From UBA168 sp011055275 (GTDB taxonomy: Archaea; Thermoproteota; Thermoprotei_A; Marsarchaeales; UBA168), in assembly GCA_046635845.1 (NCBI GenBank), contig JAQQXN010000002.1: 64,000 nucleotides of DNA. One strand, given 5' to 3'. A model generated the notes under the pieces. It was given only the letters and a program-made list of their open reading frames with translations, had not been told where the DNA came from and did not search any database. A program made the position numbers and the translations under genes. Of the stretch, positions 16,908 through 25,107 are shown piece by piece (positions within the stretch are counted from its first letter, which is position 1; each line of letters begins with the position of its first letter).

Positions 16908-17205
16908 TTAGAAGCACATAGGAATCCCACGCCGAAGAACGGGATCCGCTATAATGTACTTTTTCGCATATTTCTTGATAAAGCCAGAATCCATAAGGTT
17001 CTTAAGAACGCTTGATACCGAGCCATTCGTGCTGTTACCCAGCCTCATCACTTGGACCAACCCTACCCCTTCACGTACCCGTAGATCAGGTACTCTCCCT
17101 CATGCAAGGATCAACCGTCTCGCCAACCAGCACGGAATCGTTGAGCTTAGCAAGCTCGGGCCGCACCAGCCCTACTCGACTAGCTGAGGGGAAAATACGC
17201 CGTTA
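16908..17205 (-). pseudogene. C-terminal remnant of an archaeal AAA+ ATPase
   Basis: Minus-strand frames spell pieces of the C-terminal region of the archaeal ATP-binding (Arch_ATPase) family: ELAKLNDSVLVGETVDP, LIYGYVKG, GNSTNGSVSSVLKNLMDSGF and KKYIIADPVLRRGIPMCF followed by a stop at 16908. The last part is the usual winged-helix tail ending in IADPVLRR. Frameshifts and stops separate the pieces, and the nucleotide-binding domain is absent, so this is a dead fragment. The rest of 16665-17290 shows nothing else convincing. Confidence 0.6.
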
Positions 17206-17308
17206 ATACAAAATGCCTTTTGGAGTCATCCCCTCCTTATAAAAAGGGATTTTCCTAGCCCCGATAAAGTTAAATAGCTCAGGTATAAAGCCGTTATACG
17301 TGAGAAAA

Positions 17309-17425
17309 ATGACCAAAGAAGCTTGGATAAATCTGGTCCCAGCTGTTGACGCCACAAGGTCTGGCCATTCTACCTCTCTGCATCAGAGAGGGTATGGACT
17401 TTCTAGCGGCCTTCTGCTCAAATAA
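17309..17425 (+). CDS. Possible 38-residue leader ORF before the ACR3-like gene
   Basis: ATG 17309 opens a 38-codon frame (starting MTKEAWINLVPAVDATRSGH) ending at TAA 17425. A TATA-like box GGTATAAAG at 17282-17290 is at the right distance for a leaderless start at ATG 17309. It lies in the transcript leader of the transporter at 17459. Inside it is a hairpin, CCTCTCTG-CAT-CAGAGAGG (17373-17391). It could be a leader peptide, a small protein, or just leader RNA; no homology is recognised. Confidence 0.3.
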   Translation: MTKEAWINLVPAVDATRSGHSTSLHQRGYGLSSGLLLK

Positions 17426-17458
17426 AAACCGAAACACCGCCATAAAGGTGAACTAGTT

Positions 17459-18487
17459 ATGAGCGAAAACCAGGGAATAGTGTGGGGTCTCTCAAAGCAT
17501 TTGAAGAAGTACCTGCTCGCTTACACGATCGGTCTCATAATGCTTGCCATATTCGTAGGACACTTTGATGCGATGTACATAAGCCGGATACCAAAGCAGC
17601 TCTTCACTGATATAGTCATGTTGATAGCGGTTGCTACCGTCTACCCTTCAATGATACAACTCAAAGGCGAGGCATTAGGAAAGGCATTCAAGGAATGGAA
17701 GAGCCTTCTGCTTTCGCTAGTGTATGTTTTCGCATTAGCTCCCTTAATGGCCTACGTGCTCGCTCCAACGCTGGGCAACAGGGGAATTGGGCTAGGCTTC
17801 ATGGTGGTTAACGTGGTGCCCGCGGGCAGCGCTTCCGTCGGATACGTGCTAATAGCCGAGGGAAGCATAGAGCTTGCCACAGCGTTGGCCATCCTAGGGT
17901 TGGTGGTTGCCATTCCTGCTATTCCCCTATACCTTCAGTTTTACGGTAGGCATGCCTCGCTTGCCGTTCCCATATCTCCCATAATGAGCTCGATCCTTTA
18001 CATACTCGTGTTGCCGCTCGTACTTGGCCAAGTAACGCGCATTGCACTTCGCGCATCAAGAGATAAGGAGTTTGTCGAAAAGAGAGCAGCGCCTTATCTC
18101 TCATCAGCAACCATAATTTCGCTCTTCGCGTTGGTCTTCGTGCTTGTCATGAAAGAGGCGAACTTCCTGATAGCTAAGCCATACATAGTGGGCGCCATCA
18201 TAGCATACCAGGCCATCATAATACTTGGCACTCTAAGCGCATCAATAATGGTCAGTAAGGCACTTGGCATATCTTATGAAGATCACCAGGCAATAGCTTT
18301 CACATCGACCTCAAAAAATCAAAGCGTGGCTGCCGCCATAGCCATGATGGCGCTCAACCCCGCGGCTGCTGTTGTACCAGCTCTAATACCGATGATCCAA
18401 CCCGTCTTGGCAATGGCTTACATATACTTCGATAAACCACTGAAAAACTACCTTAGGACAAAGCGCAACGCCGTGGAGTCAGATTAG
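17459..18487 (+). CDS. ACR3/bile-acid-symporter-family permease, probable arsenite exporter
   Basis: A 342-residue integral membrane protein with about 10 hydrophobic helices. It has the BART-superfamily pattern, with a pore segment NVVPAGSASVGYVLIAEGSI in the first half and a matching STSKNQSVAAAIAMMALNPA in the second. This fits ACR3-type arsenite carriers and related bile-acid:sodium symporters; the substrate is inferred. GGTGA lies at Shine-Dalgarno distance before ATG 17459. The transcript seems to carry a leader of about 150 nt with a small ORF and hairpin. Arsenate reductase and ArsR genes occur elsewhere in the window. The stop codon is TAG. Confidence 0.75.
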   Translation: MSENQGIVWGLSKHLKKYLLAYTIGLIMLAIFVGHFDAMYISRIPKQLFTDIVMLIAVATVYPSMIQLKGEALGKAFKEWKSLLLSLVYVFALAPLMAYVLAPTLGNRGIGLGFMVVNVVPAGSASVGYVLIAEGSIELATALAILGLVVAIPAIPLYLQFYGRHASLAVPISPIMSSILYILVLPLVLGQVTRIALRASRDKEFVEKRAAPYLSSATIISLFALVFVLVMKEANFLIAKPYIVGAIIAYQAIIILGTLSASIMVSKALGISYEDHQAIAFTSTSKNQSVAAAIAMMALNPAAAVVPALIPMIQPVLAMAYIYFDKPLKNYLRTKRNAVESD

Positions 18488-18526
18488 AATTTTTGACCGG
18501 TGTTAGGGCCCAAATCTTAAGAGGAA

Positions 18527-18832
18527 TTAGCTAACAACGCAAGCGTCCCTTATGGATAAAAGTCGCTGATATGTTGGGCCAGCCTTCTGACCCGGCTTCT
18601 TTATGAGCTCCTTGGGCACGTACTTAACCCTCATTATCCCAGCGGACTGAACCGTGTAAACGGGAATCCCCGTGTTGGCATCGTAACCGACCTTTACAAC
18701 TGCGGTTATCTCGTTCTTGAGCTCAAGCACCGTCCCGTCCTTGAGCTTTAGTCTTATCCACTTGGGCTCTTCCTCAAGCTCAAACTCCACTACCTCGGGT
18801 TCGGTGGGCACTATATTGGGTTGCGTGGCCAT
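18527..18832 (-). CDS. Small conserved-looking hypothetical protein
   Basis: About 101 residues from ATG 18832 (MATQPNIVPTEPEVVEFELE). It is mostly beta strand: KWIRLKLKDGTVLELKNEIT, AVVKVGYDANTGIPVYTVQS, GIMRVKYVPKELIKKPG. No membrane segment or cysteine cluster is seen. A TATA-like ATTTAAG about 26 bp upstream supports a leaderless start here rather than at GTG 18853. It lies between an exporter (convergent) and the nickel/cobalt permease (same strand, upstream). Function is unknown. Confidence 0.65.
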   Translation of the reverse strand: MATQPNIVPTEPEVVEFELEEEPKWIRLKLKDGTVLELKNEITAVVKVGYDANTGIPVYTVQSAGIMRVKYVPKELIKKPGQKAGPTYQRLLSIRDACVVS

Positions 18833-18861
18833 TTGGTATCGTTCTGGGTTCACTTAAATGG

Positions 18862-19914
18862 TTATCCCACCTCGCGCTGCTGTGGCCTTCTCCTGTAAAG
18901 GAGATAGGAAATCGCCCAAGTCAGCGCAAATATCCCGATTATCATGGTGCCGATCTCCCCCCAGGAGGTCCCGCTGGTCACGGCTTCGAGCCAACCCCAC
19001 GGAAAGCCGGTCAGCCCCATCTCAGATGCCAGAAGGCCGAGTAGCTCAAGCGTCCCCACGAAGTAGGCCACAACTATCGACACGGCCGTCATGGTCATGT
19101 TATACCAGATCTTCTTGATCGGGTTACCCGTCATGGCCCATTGATAAGCCCTGTTCATGAAGAACCCGTCCGTTGAATCAACCGTGGTCATGCCCGCGGT
19201 GAAAAGAAGCGGAAAGATCATGAGGGAGGGAAGGGGAACTCTGAGGAAGATGCCCGCGGCCGCCGCCGAAATGGCGAGAAGAGCCGTCTGGGTTGCGGTA
19301 TCAAAGCCAAGCCCAAAAAGCAGGCCTATGGGATACATGTAGCTCTGCTTATCTACGGCTTTGAACAACGCCCTTATGCGTCTACCCATGAAGCCCTTCT
19401 CAGACAGCTCGGCATCAACGTCTATAGACTTCCCGCCTCTGGCATCCCTGTAGAGCTTGCGTATTTGAAAGAGAACGACCAAGTTTAGGAAACCTATGAG
19501 ATAAAGAAAGCCACCGCTCACAGCCGTGCCCACGAAGTTGCCCACGTTCTCAAGCCCCGGCATAGCTCCAGCCACCGCTCTTGTAGCTATCATCAGCAAA
19601 AGCGCCAAAGCGATAACGACGGTGGAATGTCCTAATGAGAAGAAGAGGCCAGTAAAGTGAGATGGCTTCTGCTCTTGGACCAACTTCCTAGTCGAGTTGT
19701 CTATGGCGGCGAGGTGATCCGCATCTAGTGCATGAGCAAGCCCAAAGAAATATGCCAAAATGCCAAGGGTGAAGAAAGTACCTACCACGCCATTGGCCTT
19801 AATCGTCTGCGAACCAGCCCAAGCCGAAGTCACGGCAAGCCAGTAGAATAAGGCGAATGCGACTCCCGCTTCAACGATATAAAACGCCGCGATCTTCTTG
19901 TCAAAGGAACCCAT
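18862..19914 (-). CDS. NiCoT-family nickel/cobalt permease (HoxN/NixA type)
   Basis: About 350 residues and 8 hydrophobic helices. The signature HALDADHLAAIDNSTRK (HX4DH) lies in helix II, and GHSTVVIALAL and FGLGFDTATQTALL are the other NiCoT motifs. High-affinity uptake of Ni2+ and/or Co2+ into the cytoplasm is expected. I place the start at ATG 19914 (MGSFDKKIAAFY). A longer frame to GTG 19980 exists, but its extra 22 codons run into the terminal repeat of an adjacent IS derivative (19956-20388), and a TATA-like GTTTTTAAC lies about 26 bp before 19914. Confidence 0.9.
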   Translation of the reverse strand: MGSFDKKIAAFYIVEAGVAFALFYWLAVTSAWAGSQTIKANGVVGTFFTLGILAYFFGLAHALDADHLAAIDNSTRKLVQEQKPSHFTGLFFSLGHSTVVIALALLLMIATRAVAGAMPGLENVGNFVGTAVSGGFLYLIGFLNLVVLFQIRKLYRDARGGKSIDVDAELSEKGFMGRRIRALFKAVDKQSYMYPIGLLFGLGFDTATQTALLAISAAAAGIFLRVPLPSLMIFPLLFTAGMTTVDSTDGFFMNRAYQWAMTGNPIKKIWYNMTMTAVSIVVAYFVGTLELLGLLASEMGLTGFPWGWLEAVTSGTSWGEIGTMIIGIFALTWAISYLLYRRRPQQREVG

Positions 19915-19955
19915 GATCAAACTCGATTTGTGCGTTAAAAACGTTTCTTGGCCCA

Positions 19956-20388
19956 TTTTGTTGAATAAATCCTGGTACACGATTTCATGTTATTCCATTT
20001 TTGCGTGCCCCTTGCTTTAACATAATAGGTCATCACGTCATGTGCCCACGCCTTCTGCACTGCTTCCACTATGGGCATTTGAGGGTTTCTAGAGCTTGTA
20101 TCCTCACCGAAATTGCTCTTCGCAACCGAAACCCCCTTTACAACTCAGCGTTTCCCATAGCCCGTCTTCTCTCTGCATCTTCTAGGGCTTAAAGATCCTA
20201 ACCCTAGCGGGAACTCGCCCTTGATAACGAGCTCTTCATCATAGGAGCACCAATGGCGTTTAGAGCTACTATCTCTTGTCACCGGATACATCTCAGTTGT
20301 TAGAACTCTTAGCTATCGTAATCTCGTGGCTCTAACTACTGCTTATCCTACGTGTTGAGAGTGCTGTCTTGAATTATGCGGCAACCCA
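19956..20388 (-). mobile_element. Internally deleted, non-autonomous derivative of the 31-kb IS element
   Basis: Both ends match the element at 30979-32060: TTTTGTTGAATAAATCC at 19956-19972 and GAATTATGCGGCAACCC (its partner) at 20371-20387. Between them, in minus-strand order, come an N-terminal fragment (AAACGCCATTGGTGCTCCTA, shared with the larger copy) and then directly the C-terminal transposase piece NFGEDTSSRNPQMPIVEAVQ. The catalytic middle is missing, leaving about 430 bp against about 1,080 bp. This is a MITE-like derivative that could only move in trans. It abuts the stop codon of the pilin-like gene. Confidence 0.75.
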
Positions 20389-20390
20389 GA

Positions 20391-22196
20391 TCAACCACCA
20401 ATTACGTTAACGTACAGAACCCAGATTTCACTTGCGCTAGTTGCGAAAGCATTTTGACCAATAAAGTTACCGCTAGCTACCGCTTCTATGTATACCTTGT
20501 ATGTTCCAGGAACTACGGCTTTAGCTATGTTTACACTGATTACGGTATTTGGTTGCCCGTTACTTAGACTGACTACCGAAGGACTAAACTTCAAGCCGAT
20601 CCCAGCGGTCTGATTGGGCCAGCTTGGCACGCTAAATGTCACGTTATTGATTAATGCAAAAGCATTTGGCACGATCGCAAGTCTCGCAACAGCAGAACCA
20701 CCTGGCGAAATCGTTATGGATACATTAGAGGTGAGGTAGAAAGCTGGGCTACTGAAGGTTGCTTGCAGTACGTTATTACTCCCATATACCGTCAGCGTGG
20801 TATTGATAGAGGTTTGACTAGATAAAAAATACGGCTGGGCGCCAAGCGGCTCATTTAAGCTCCATCCATAGAAAGCAGTAGCCGCGGGCTTATTGTAGTT
20901 CGCCCGTATTATTCCTATCTCTGGTTCTGCACCCAAGCTTATGGGCACGCCTATCGGTATCCTCAATTCTTGATTGGAGGTAATGGTCCCGGATTCGGTA
21001 ACCCCCGGTGTAGTGCTATAAGAATACGTGATACCATTATTATAATTATTATTATTAATTATATTTATTGCTAGGGTTGCATATGAAGGAGGCGCATATA
21101 CTGTAAGATTAAAGTATCCATTATTCAGGTACATGTTATAAGTTTTGCCTAGCAAAAAATAACTAAGCAAGACCCTTCCCGCAAAAAGATAATTAGTAGC
21201 TGCAAACGGATAAATCGGAACGTAAAGCTGATCAAAATTCTGGTTGAAAATGCTAGAAGTTTCTGAACTACTAATATTTTTAAGCCCAGGTACAAAAAAA
21301 CTAAAGTACCAATTCAAGCTATAAAACATAACATTATATCCCGTTACGTTTATCTTCTTTACAGAGTCAGGAGGGATCAAGATCGTTTTGTTTATGGGTA
21401 AAGCAGCGCCGGTTGTTCCAGAGAAAGTGGTTTGTCCCTGAGCGGACATCTCCACGGCCAGCTCATGAAGTTGCTCTGGGGTTGGTATCCAGTCTAGCTC
21501 AACACTGGTATTGGGGTATATCGTAATTGGGTAAGGGTTATTGTTTACAACCAAAAATGACATCGTGAAGTTCGCAACCGCAAACTCACCTGGAGACCAA
21601 AACCTGAACTTCCATTTCAAGAACAAGTTGTTCGAAGATTGACCCACAGAGGCCGCGTTGCCCACGATTATGCTGGTCGAGCCGGGGACTGGAAACACGT
21701 TACCCTCAGGAGATGATGAAGAGAGCACGCCATTGGAGGTTGCAACCACCAAGGTCGACGCGCCAACGCCCAAAGAAGTCCACAGGGAAACGTTGTAATA
21801 GCCATTGAGCACCGCGGGAAAGCTCGAGTTATACTTCGTCAGGTTAACCCATAACGACTGCCCTGGATTAACAAATATATTTACCTTATACCTACTCGCG
21901 CTGCTGGTTGTTTCGTCATAAAGGTATGCGTTCACCAAATCGATTGGCACCCCGCCCTCGTTTCTCACGTAGAATAGCGTCGCAAAGCCGTTCTTTGCGG
22001 GATACACGTAGGCCTCGCTCAGCGCGAACCTCTGGTTGTTCCTTTCCTGCGCCAGCTGCAAGGCGCTTTGCATGGCATTCCCATACTCCACGTAGTTCTG
22101 CTCCAAGTAGTAAAATATACCTAGCGAGAAGAAGAGCAATATGATAAAGAACATCGCACCCACGACCGTCGATTGAGCGGGTCTACTCGTCTTCAT
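20391..22196 (-). CDS. Large exported protein with pilin-like N-terminus
   Basis: 601 residues. A short basic head (MKTSRPAQSTVVGAMFFIIL) runs straight into one hydrophobic helix, as in type IV pilin-like or other N-anchored archaeal surface proteins; everything after it should be outside the cell. The ectodomain is Ser/Thr/Asn-rich beta structure with many N-glycosylation sequons (NLT, NVS, NIT) and ends in a domain (SVSNGQPNTVISVNIAKAVV) resembling bacterial-Ig/NPCBM-associated repeats. It overlaps the upstream pilin-like gene by 4 bp (ATGA), so the two are coupled. Role: likely surface appendage or cell-envelope protein; family not identified. A truncated IS derivative lies directly after its stop. 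Confidence 0.72.
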   Translation of the reverse strand: MKTSRPAQSTVVGAMFFIILLFFSLGIFYYLEQNYVEYGNAMQSALQLAQERNNQRFALSEAYVYPAKNGFATLFYVRNEGGVPIDLVNAYLYDETTSSASRYKVNIFVNPGQSLWVNLTKYNSSFPAVLNGYYNVSLWTSLGVGASTLVVATSNGVLSSSSPEGNVFPVPGSTSIIVGNAASVGQSSNNLFLKWKFRFWSPGEFAVANFTMSFLVVNNNPYPITIYPNTSVELDWIPTPEQLHELAVEMSAQGQTTFSGTTGAALPINKTILIPPDSVKKINVTGYNVMFYSLNWYFSFFVPGLKNISSSETSSIFNQNFDQLYVPIYPFAATNYLFAGRVLLSYFLLGKTYNMYLNNGYFNLTVYAPPSYATLAINIINNNNYNNGITYSYSTTPGVTESGTITSNQELRIPIGVPISLGAEPEIGIIRANYNKPAATAFYGWSLNEPLGAQPYFLSSQTSINTTLTVYGSNNVLQATFSSPAFYLTSNVSITISPGGSAVARLAIVPNAFALINNVTFSVPSWPNQTAGIGLKFSPSVVSLSNGQPNTVISVNIAKAVVPGTYKVYIEAVASGNFIGQNAFATSASEIWVLYVNVIGG

Positions 22197-22600
22197 GACC
22201 AGGTCACGCTCGTACTATAACCATCGCCAGTTATAACAACCACGTAATAGGATGGCGCTGAACCACTAATAGGAACCGTTATCTCGACAGTATCGGATAA
22301 ACCAATGTACACATTCACCTTCGAGCCCTGCCCATTGACATACACCTGAGTTATCGTCACGGGCTGAAGGCCCACGTTTGCCACCCATATATGAGCGGAG
22401 TTTGAAGTCAAGTTAACGGCAAACTCCTCTATCACCAAGTCTTCCTGCACCTGCTTTGCCTCCTTCTGCGTTGTGTAAACGGCGTTCCCGAGAAAACTCT
22501 CTAGCGCAGGAAGACTGGTAACGTAAACCACAACGAAAAGAGAGATAACTATCATCGTAGTTATCAGAGAACCCACTATCTCGGAAAGACCTTTCCTCAC
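22193..22600 (-). CDS. Small type IV pilin-like protein
   Basis: About 135 residues from GTG 22600. MRKGLSEIVGSLITTMIVIS has the look of a class III signal peptide: a basic head, a KG site before the hydrophobic helix, with cleavage by a PibD/FlaK-type peptidase expected between G and L. The rest is a beta-rich pilin head (NLTSNSAHIWVANVGLQPVT). A longer frame upstream overlaps thymidine kinase and would bury the signal, so I reject it. It couples by ATGA to the 601-residue protein. Probably the two form or decorate one filament. Confidence 0.75.
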   Translation of the reverse strand: MRKGLSEIVGSLITTMIVISLFVVVYVTSLPALESFLGNAVYTTQKEAKQVQEDLVIEEFAVNLTSNSAHIWVANVGLQPVTITQVYVNGQGSKVNVYIGLSDTVEITVPISGSAPSYYVVVITGDGYSTSVTWS

Positions 22601-22724
22601 GACGAGCTCCCTAATAATAACGTTTAAGCATTTTCCTGAAATCGGCCAATTAAACCCATAAAAGTTATCTGCATGAGACACGCTTAAATAGCTTCTCTTC
22701 TTATATGAGTCTACATTTTCTTGC

Positions 22725-23258
22725 TTATCCAGCTTGCCTATGACTCCTGCATCTCGGCTCGTATACGCCGACACCACCCACTAAAACCTCCTCAGAAGAT
22801 TTGGAAAGCCTTACCGTAAAGGTCGCTGGTGCTCCGCATACCGAGCAAACTGCGGTCAGCTTGACCACCTCATCCGCAATGCCCAACAGATAAGGCATGG
22901 GGCCGAACGGCCTGCCCAAGTAATCCTTGTCCAGTCCGGCAATTACTACCCTTTTTCCTTGATCTGCAAGCTGCTGCACCGCGTCAACGATCTTCCCGTC
23001 AAAGAACTGGGCCTCGTCTATTCCAATCACATCCACGTTCGTAGAAAGGACAAGAATTTCCGCCGGAGAAGAAACCTTCGTGGCAGGCATGCTGCGCCCG
23101 TCGTGACTGACGATATCGTCGCCGTAGCGCGTATCCAATGAGTGCTTGAACAGCTTGACCTCTTTCTTGGCTATCTGATAGCGGTGCATCTCCGCCATGA
23201 GCTCTTCGGTCTTGCGCGAGAACATAGGACCGGTATAAATCTTTATCCAGCCAGCCAT
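22725..23258 (-). CDS. tdk: Thymidine kinase, type II (TK1)
   Basis: About 177 residues. It phosphorylates thymidine to dTMP with ATP. The P-loop is YTGPMFSRKTEELM, Walker B is VIGIDEAQFFD, and the lasso zinc site has cysteines at CSVCG and CRSH, with the nucleoside loop VGGVGVYEPRCR. The start ATG 23258 (MAGWIKIYTG) fits a TATA-like CTTAAATG about 28 bp upstream, giving a leaderless mRNA; the longer frame to 23306 is unlikely. It lies upstream of the pilin pair on the same strand. Confidence 0.92.
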   Translation of the reverse strand: MAGWIKIYTGPMFSRKTEELMAEMHRYQIAKKEVKLFKHSLDTRYGDDIVSHDGRSMPATKVSSPAEILVLSTNVDVIGIDEAQFFDGKIVDAVQQLADQGKRVVIAGLDKDYLGRPFGPMPYLLGIADEVVKLTAVCSVCGAPATFTVRLSKSSEEVLVGGVGVYEPRCRSHRQAG

Positions 23259-23302
23259 ACCAGTCCCCACTTTCCGACATTTAAGCTTAGAAATGCTATG
23301 AT

Positions 23303-23584
23303 TCAATCACTAAAATAATTAACCAATTTTTGTTGAGCCACTGTCATAAAAATTTCAGCAAGACCTTTCGATATTGCCAGAATACGAGTGGCAAGATGTA
23401 TTGTCATGTTCCGAACAATCCGGAACCACGATAGCGTAAGATTGATGCCACCAACAGACATAAAGGAGGCCGCAATAAACGGAGTCTTAATCGCAGCAAG
23501 TACCATCAAAACGCGTAATGCGAACCAACGTATCTCTATTAAAACACCAAAGGTTGTAAAGCACATAAGGCCAGTATGCCACAT
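23303..23584 (-). CDS. Possible small hydrophobic protein
   Basis: A 93-codon frame with hydrophobic runs (MCFTTFGVLIEIRWFALRVL, then VLMVLAAIKTPFIAASFMSV). A TATA-like TTTTTATG about 26 bp before the ATG would suit a leaderless transcript. No family is recognised, and the plus strand of the same region is also partly open, so this may be non-coding. It sits between the secreted-protein operon and thymidine kinase. Confidence 0.25.
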   Translation of the reverse strand: MWHTGLMCFTTFGVLIEIRWFALRVLMVLAAIKTPFIAASFMSVGGINLTLSWFRIVRNMTIHLATRILAISKGLAEIFMTVAQQKLVNYFSD

Positions 23585-23616
23585 TAACTACTAATTGCAG
23601 ATCATAAAAATATCAT

Positions 23617-25107
23617 TCATCGACTTGCGTAGTTTACAAGCGTGAAGCCCCAGTTATTGTAACTATTTCCCGTGCTCCCACCGACGCCGAAGATATATGG
23701 ACCCGAAGATGGATTGGTAAAAGCATTTCCAAGAGATAGGGACAACGTAGCGACTTGGCCCGTGTTAAGGTCAAGTGCATTACCATAAATGGAATTATTT
23801 GAACCATCATAAGTAACCGTGAGGCAAACGTAATCTTTTGGTTTCGGTAAGAAATACCCAGTGCCCACACCATCCCATCCTGAGTACGAGTTCCCAAGAT
23901 TCGGAGACGGCGAGGGGGAAACTTGGCAATAGAATTGATAAGGAAAGGTGAACCAGTTGAAGTAGAAGTAACTTGTAACTATCCAAACGTTGAATTGGCC
24001 CGTCGCTCCAGCCGCCGTTCCACGGGTTTGCCAGTAGGGATCCCATTGCACAACTAAATAATTTTCTGGCACAACAGACAAATAATGAGAGTGTTCTAAG
24101 CCGCTAGCTGGCAACATCACGTCGCCTTGGATAGGTGAAAAGGAGCCTACTCCATCTGGCCCGCTGGTCCCAGAGGCGCTGTAAGGAATACTATCATCAT
24201 AATTGCTGTTGGCTGCCCATCCTTCTGGATCCAGAAACATGTATACCTCTATTCCATCGGCAGGTTGCGACGAACCGCCGCCGTAGGTGGCGATCACCCT
24301 CATAGTGACGTCGTTTCCACCGTAATTTTCGTTCCAGAAAACGGTGCCTGCGCTCTCACTCTGGGCGGCTACCAGCTCGTATACGGGTTGATCCACTGAG
24401 CTTGTGCTCCAATAACCAGAAGGCGCATTCGAGGACGAGTAATACTCGGGATAGCTGCTAGAGGGAAGCCCATCGTTATCTCCTTGGTAAACATATGATG
24501 AGGAAAAGGAGCCGACCCCATTTAGCAAGTTAAAGGCGTTGCCGCTGGGTACAATCACTTTTTCCGAGAGGTCGTAAGAATAAATAGCTCCCCCAATGGA
24601 ATAATTAAAAGCCCCTTGAAGCGCGGAGTTGACGGGGGCTCTGGAAAACAAAAGCGTTTGCTTAAGAGCGTAAGTGCCAGCGTTCAAGGGGAACTCGCTA
24701 GCGGGATAAACCTGCGATTGACCAACGGGCGCTCCGTTAGCAGTGGCACCGGCGTAAGCGGCAACATTTCCAGAAGCCACTCCGGCCGCGCTGAGAGATG
24801 CTGCGTTGAGGCTTAACGAAAATTCTCCGCGCACGGCCGTGTTCAAATCCGAGAGCAAGGACGTCAGCTGATACCCGGAGGTGGTCTGAAGGGTACAGGC
24901 ATAAAGCGTCCGAGCGAAGCCCGCAGGGCCCGCGCTAAAAGCCCCGCCGCAGGAAGGTGTCTGGAGCCACGGTATCACAGGTTGAGGCACAACAGTAACC
25001 GAAAAGCCGCCGTTGTAAGTCGTGATCACGTCGGCAAAGGCCAAGCTTATCAGCACAAGTATCGTCAGCAGCGCGCCGGCCAGTGCCTCGCTCTCTTTCG
25101 TACTCAT
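23617..25107 (-). CDS. Large secreted protein with possible lectin-like domain
   Basis: 496 residues. The N-terminal signal/anchor (ALAGALLTILVLISLAFADV) is followed by VITTYNGGFSVTVVPQP, which matches the start of the protein at 26683-27267 (ADVVFTYNGKVITSVVEQPI), so the two share an N-terminal module. The middle is Ala/Ser/Gly-rich, and the C-terminal half (WNENYGGNDVTMRVIATYGG, GIEVYMFLDPEGW, NYLVVQWDPYWQ, GQFNVWIVTSY) has the strand pattern of a concanavalin-like jelly roll. Sugar binding is a guess from this pattern. A Shine-Dalgarno-like GGGGTGA precedes the ATG. Last gene of a four-gene operon of exported proteins. Confidence 0.7.
   Translation of the reverse strand: MSTKESEALAGALLTILVLISLAFADVITTYNGGFSVTVVPQPVIPWLQTPSCGGAFSAGPAGFARTLYACTLQTTSGYQLTSLLSDLNTAVRGEFSLSLNAASLSAAGVASGNVAAYAGATANGAPVGQSQVYPASEFPLNAGTYALKQTLLFSRAPVNSALQGAFNYSIGGAIYSYDLSEKVIVPSGNAFNLLNGVGSFSSSYVYQGDNDGLPSSSYPEYYSSSNAPSGYWSTSSVDQPVYELVAAQSESAGTVFWNENYGGNDVTMRVIATYGGGSSQPADGIEVYMFLDPEGWAANSNYDDSIPYSASGTSGPDGVGSFSPIQGDVMLPASGLEHSHYLSVVPENYLVVQWDPYWQTRGTAAGATGQFNVWIVTSYFYFNWFTFPYQFYCQVSPSPSPNLGNSYSGWDGVGTGYFLPKPKDYVCLTVTYDGSNNSIYGNALDLNTGQVATLSLSLGNAFTNPSSGPYIFGVGGSTGNSYNNWGFTLVNYASR

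Noticed and set aside
18862..19980. Nickel permease starting at GTG 19980
   Set aside because: The extra residues are encoded by the terminal repeat of the adjacent IS derivative.
22193..22777. Long start for the small pilin-like protein
   Set aside because: It would overlap thymidine kinase and bury the class III signal peptide; GTG 22600 gives the correct short basic head.
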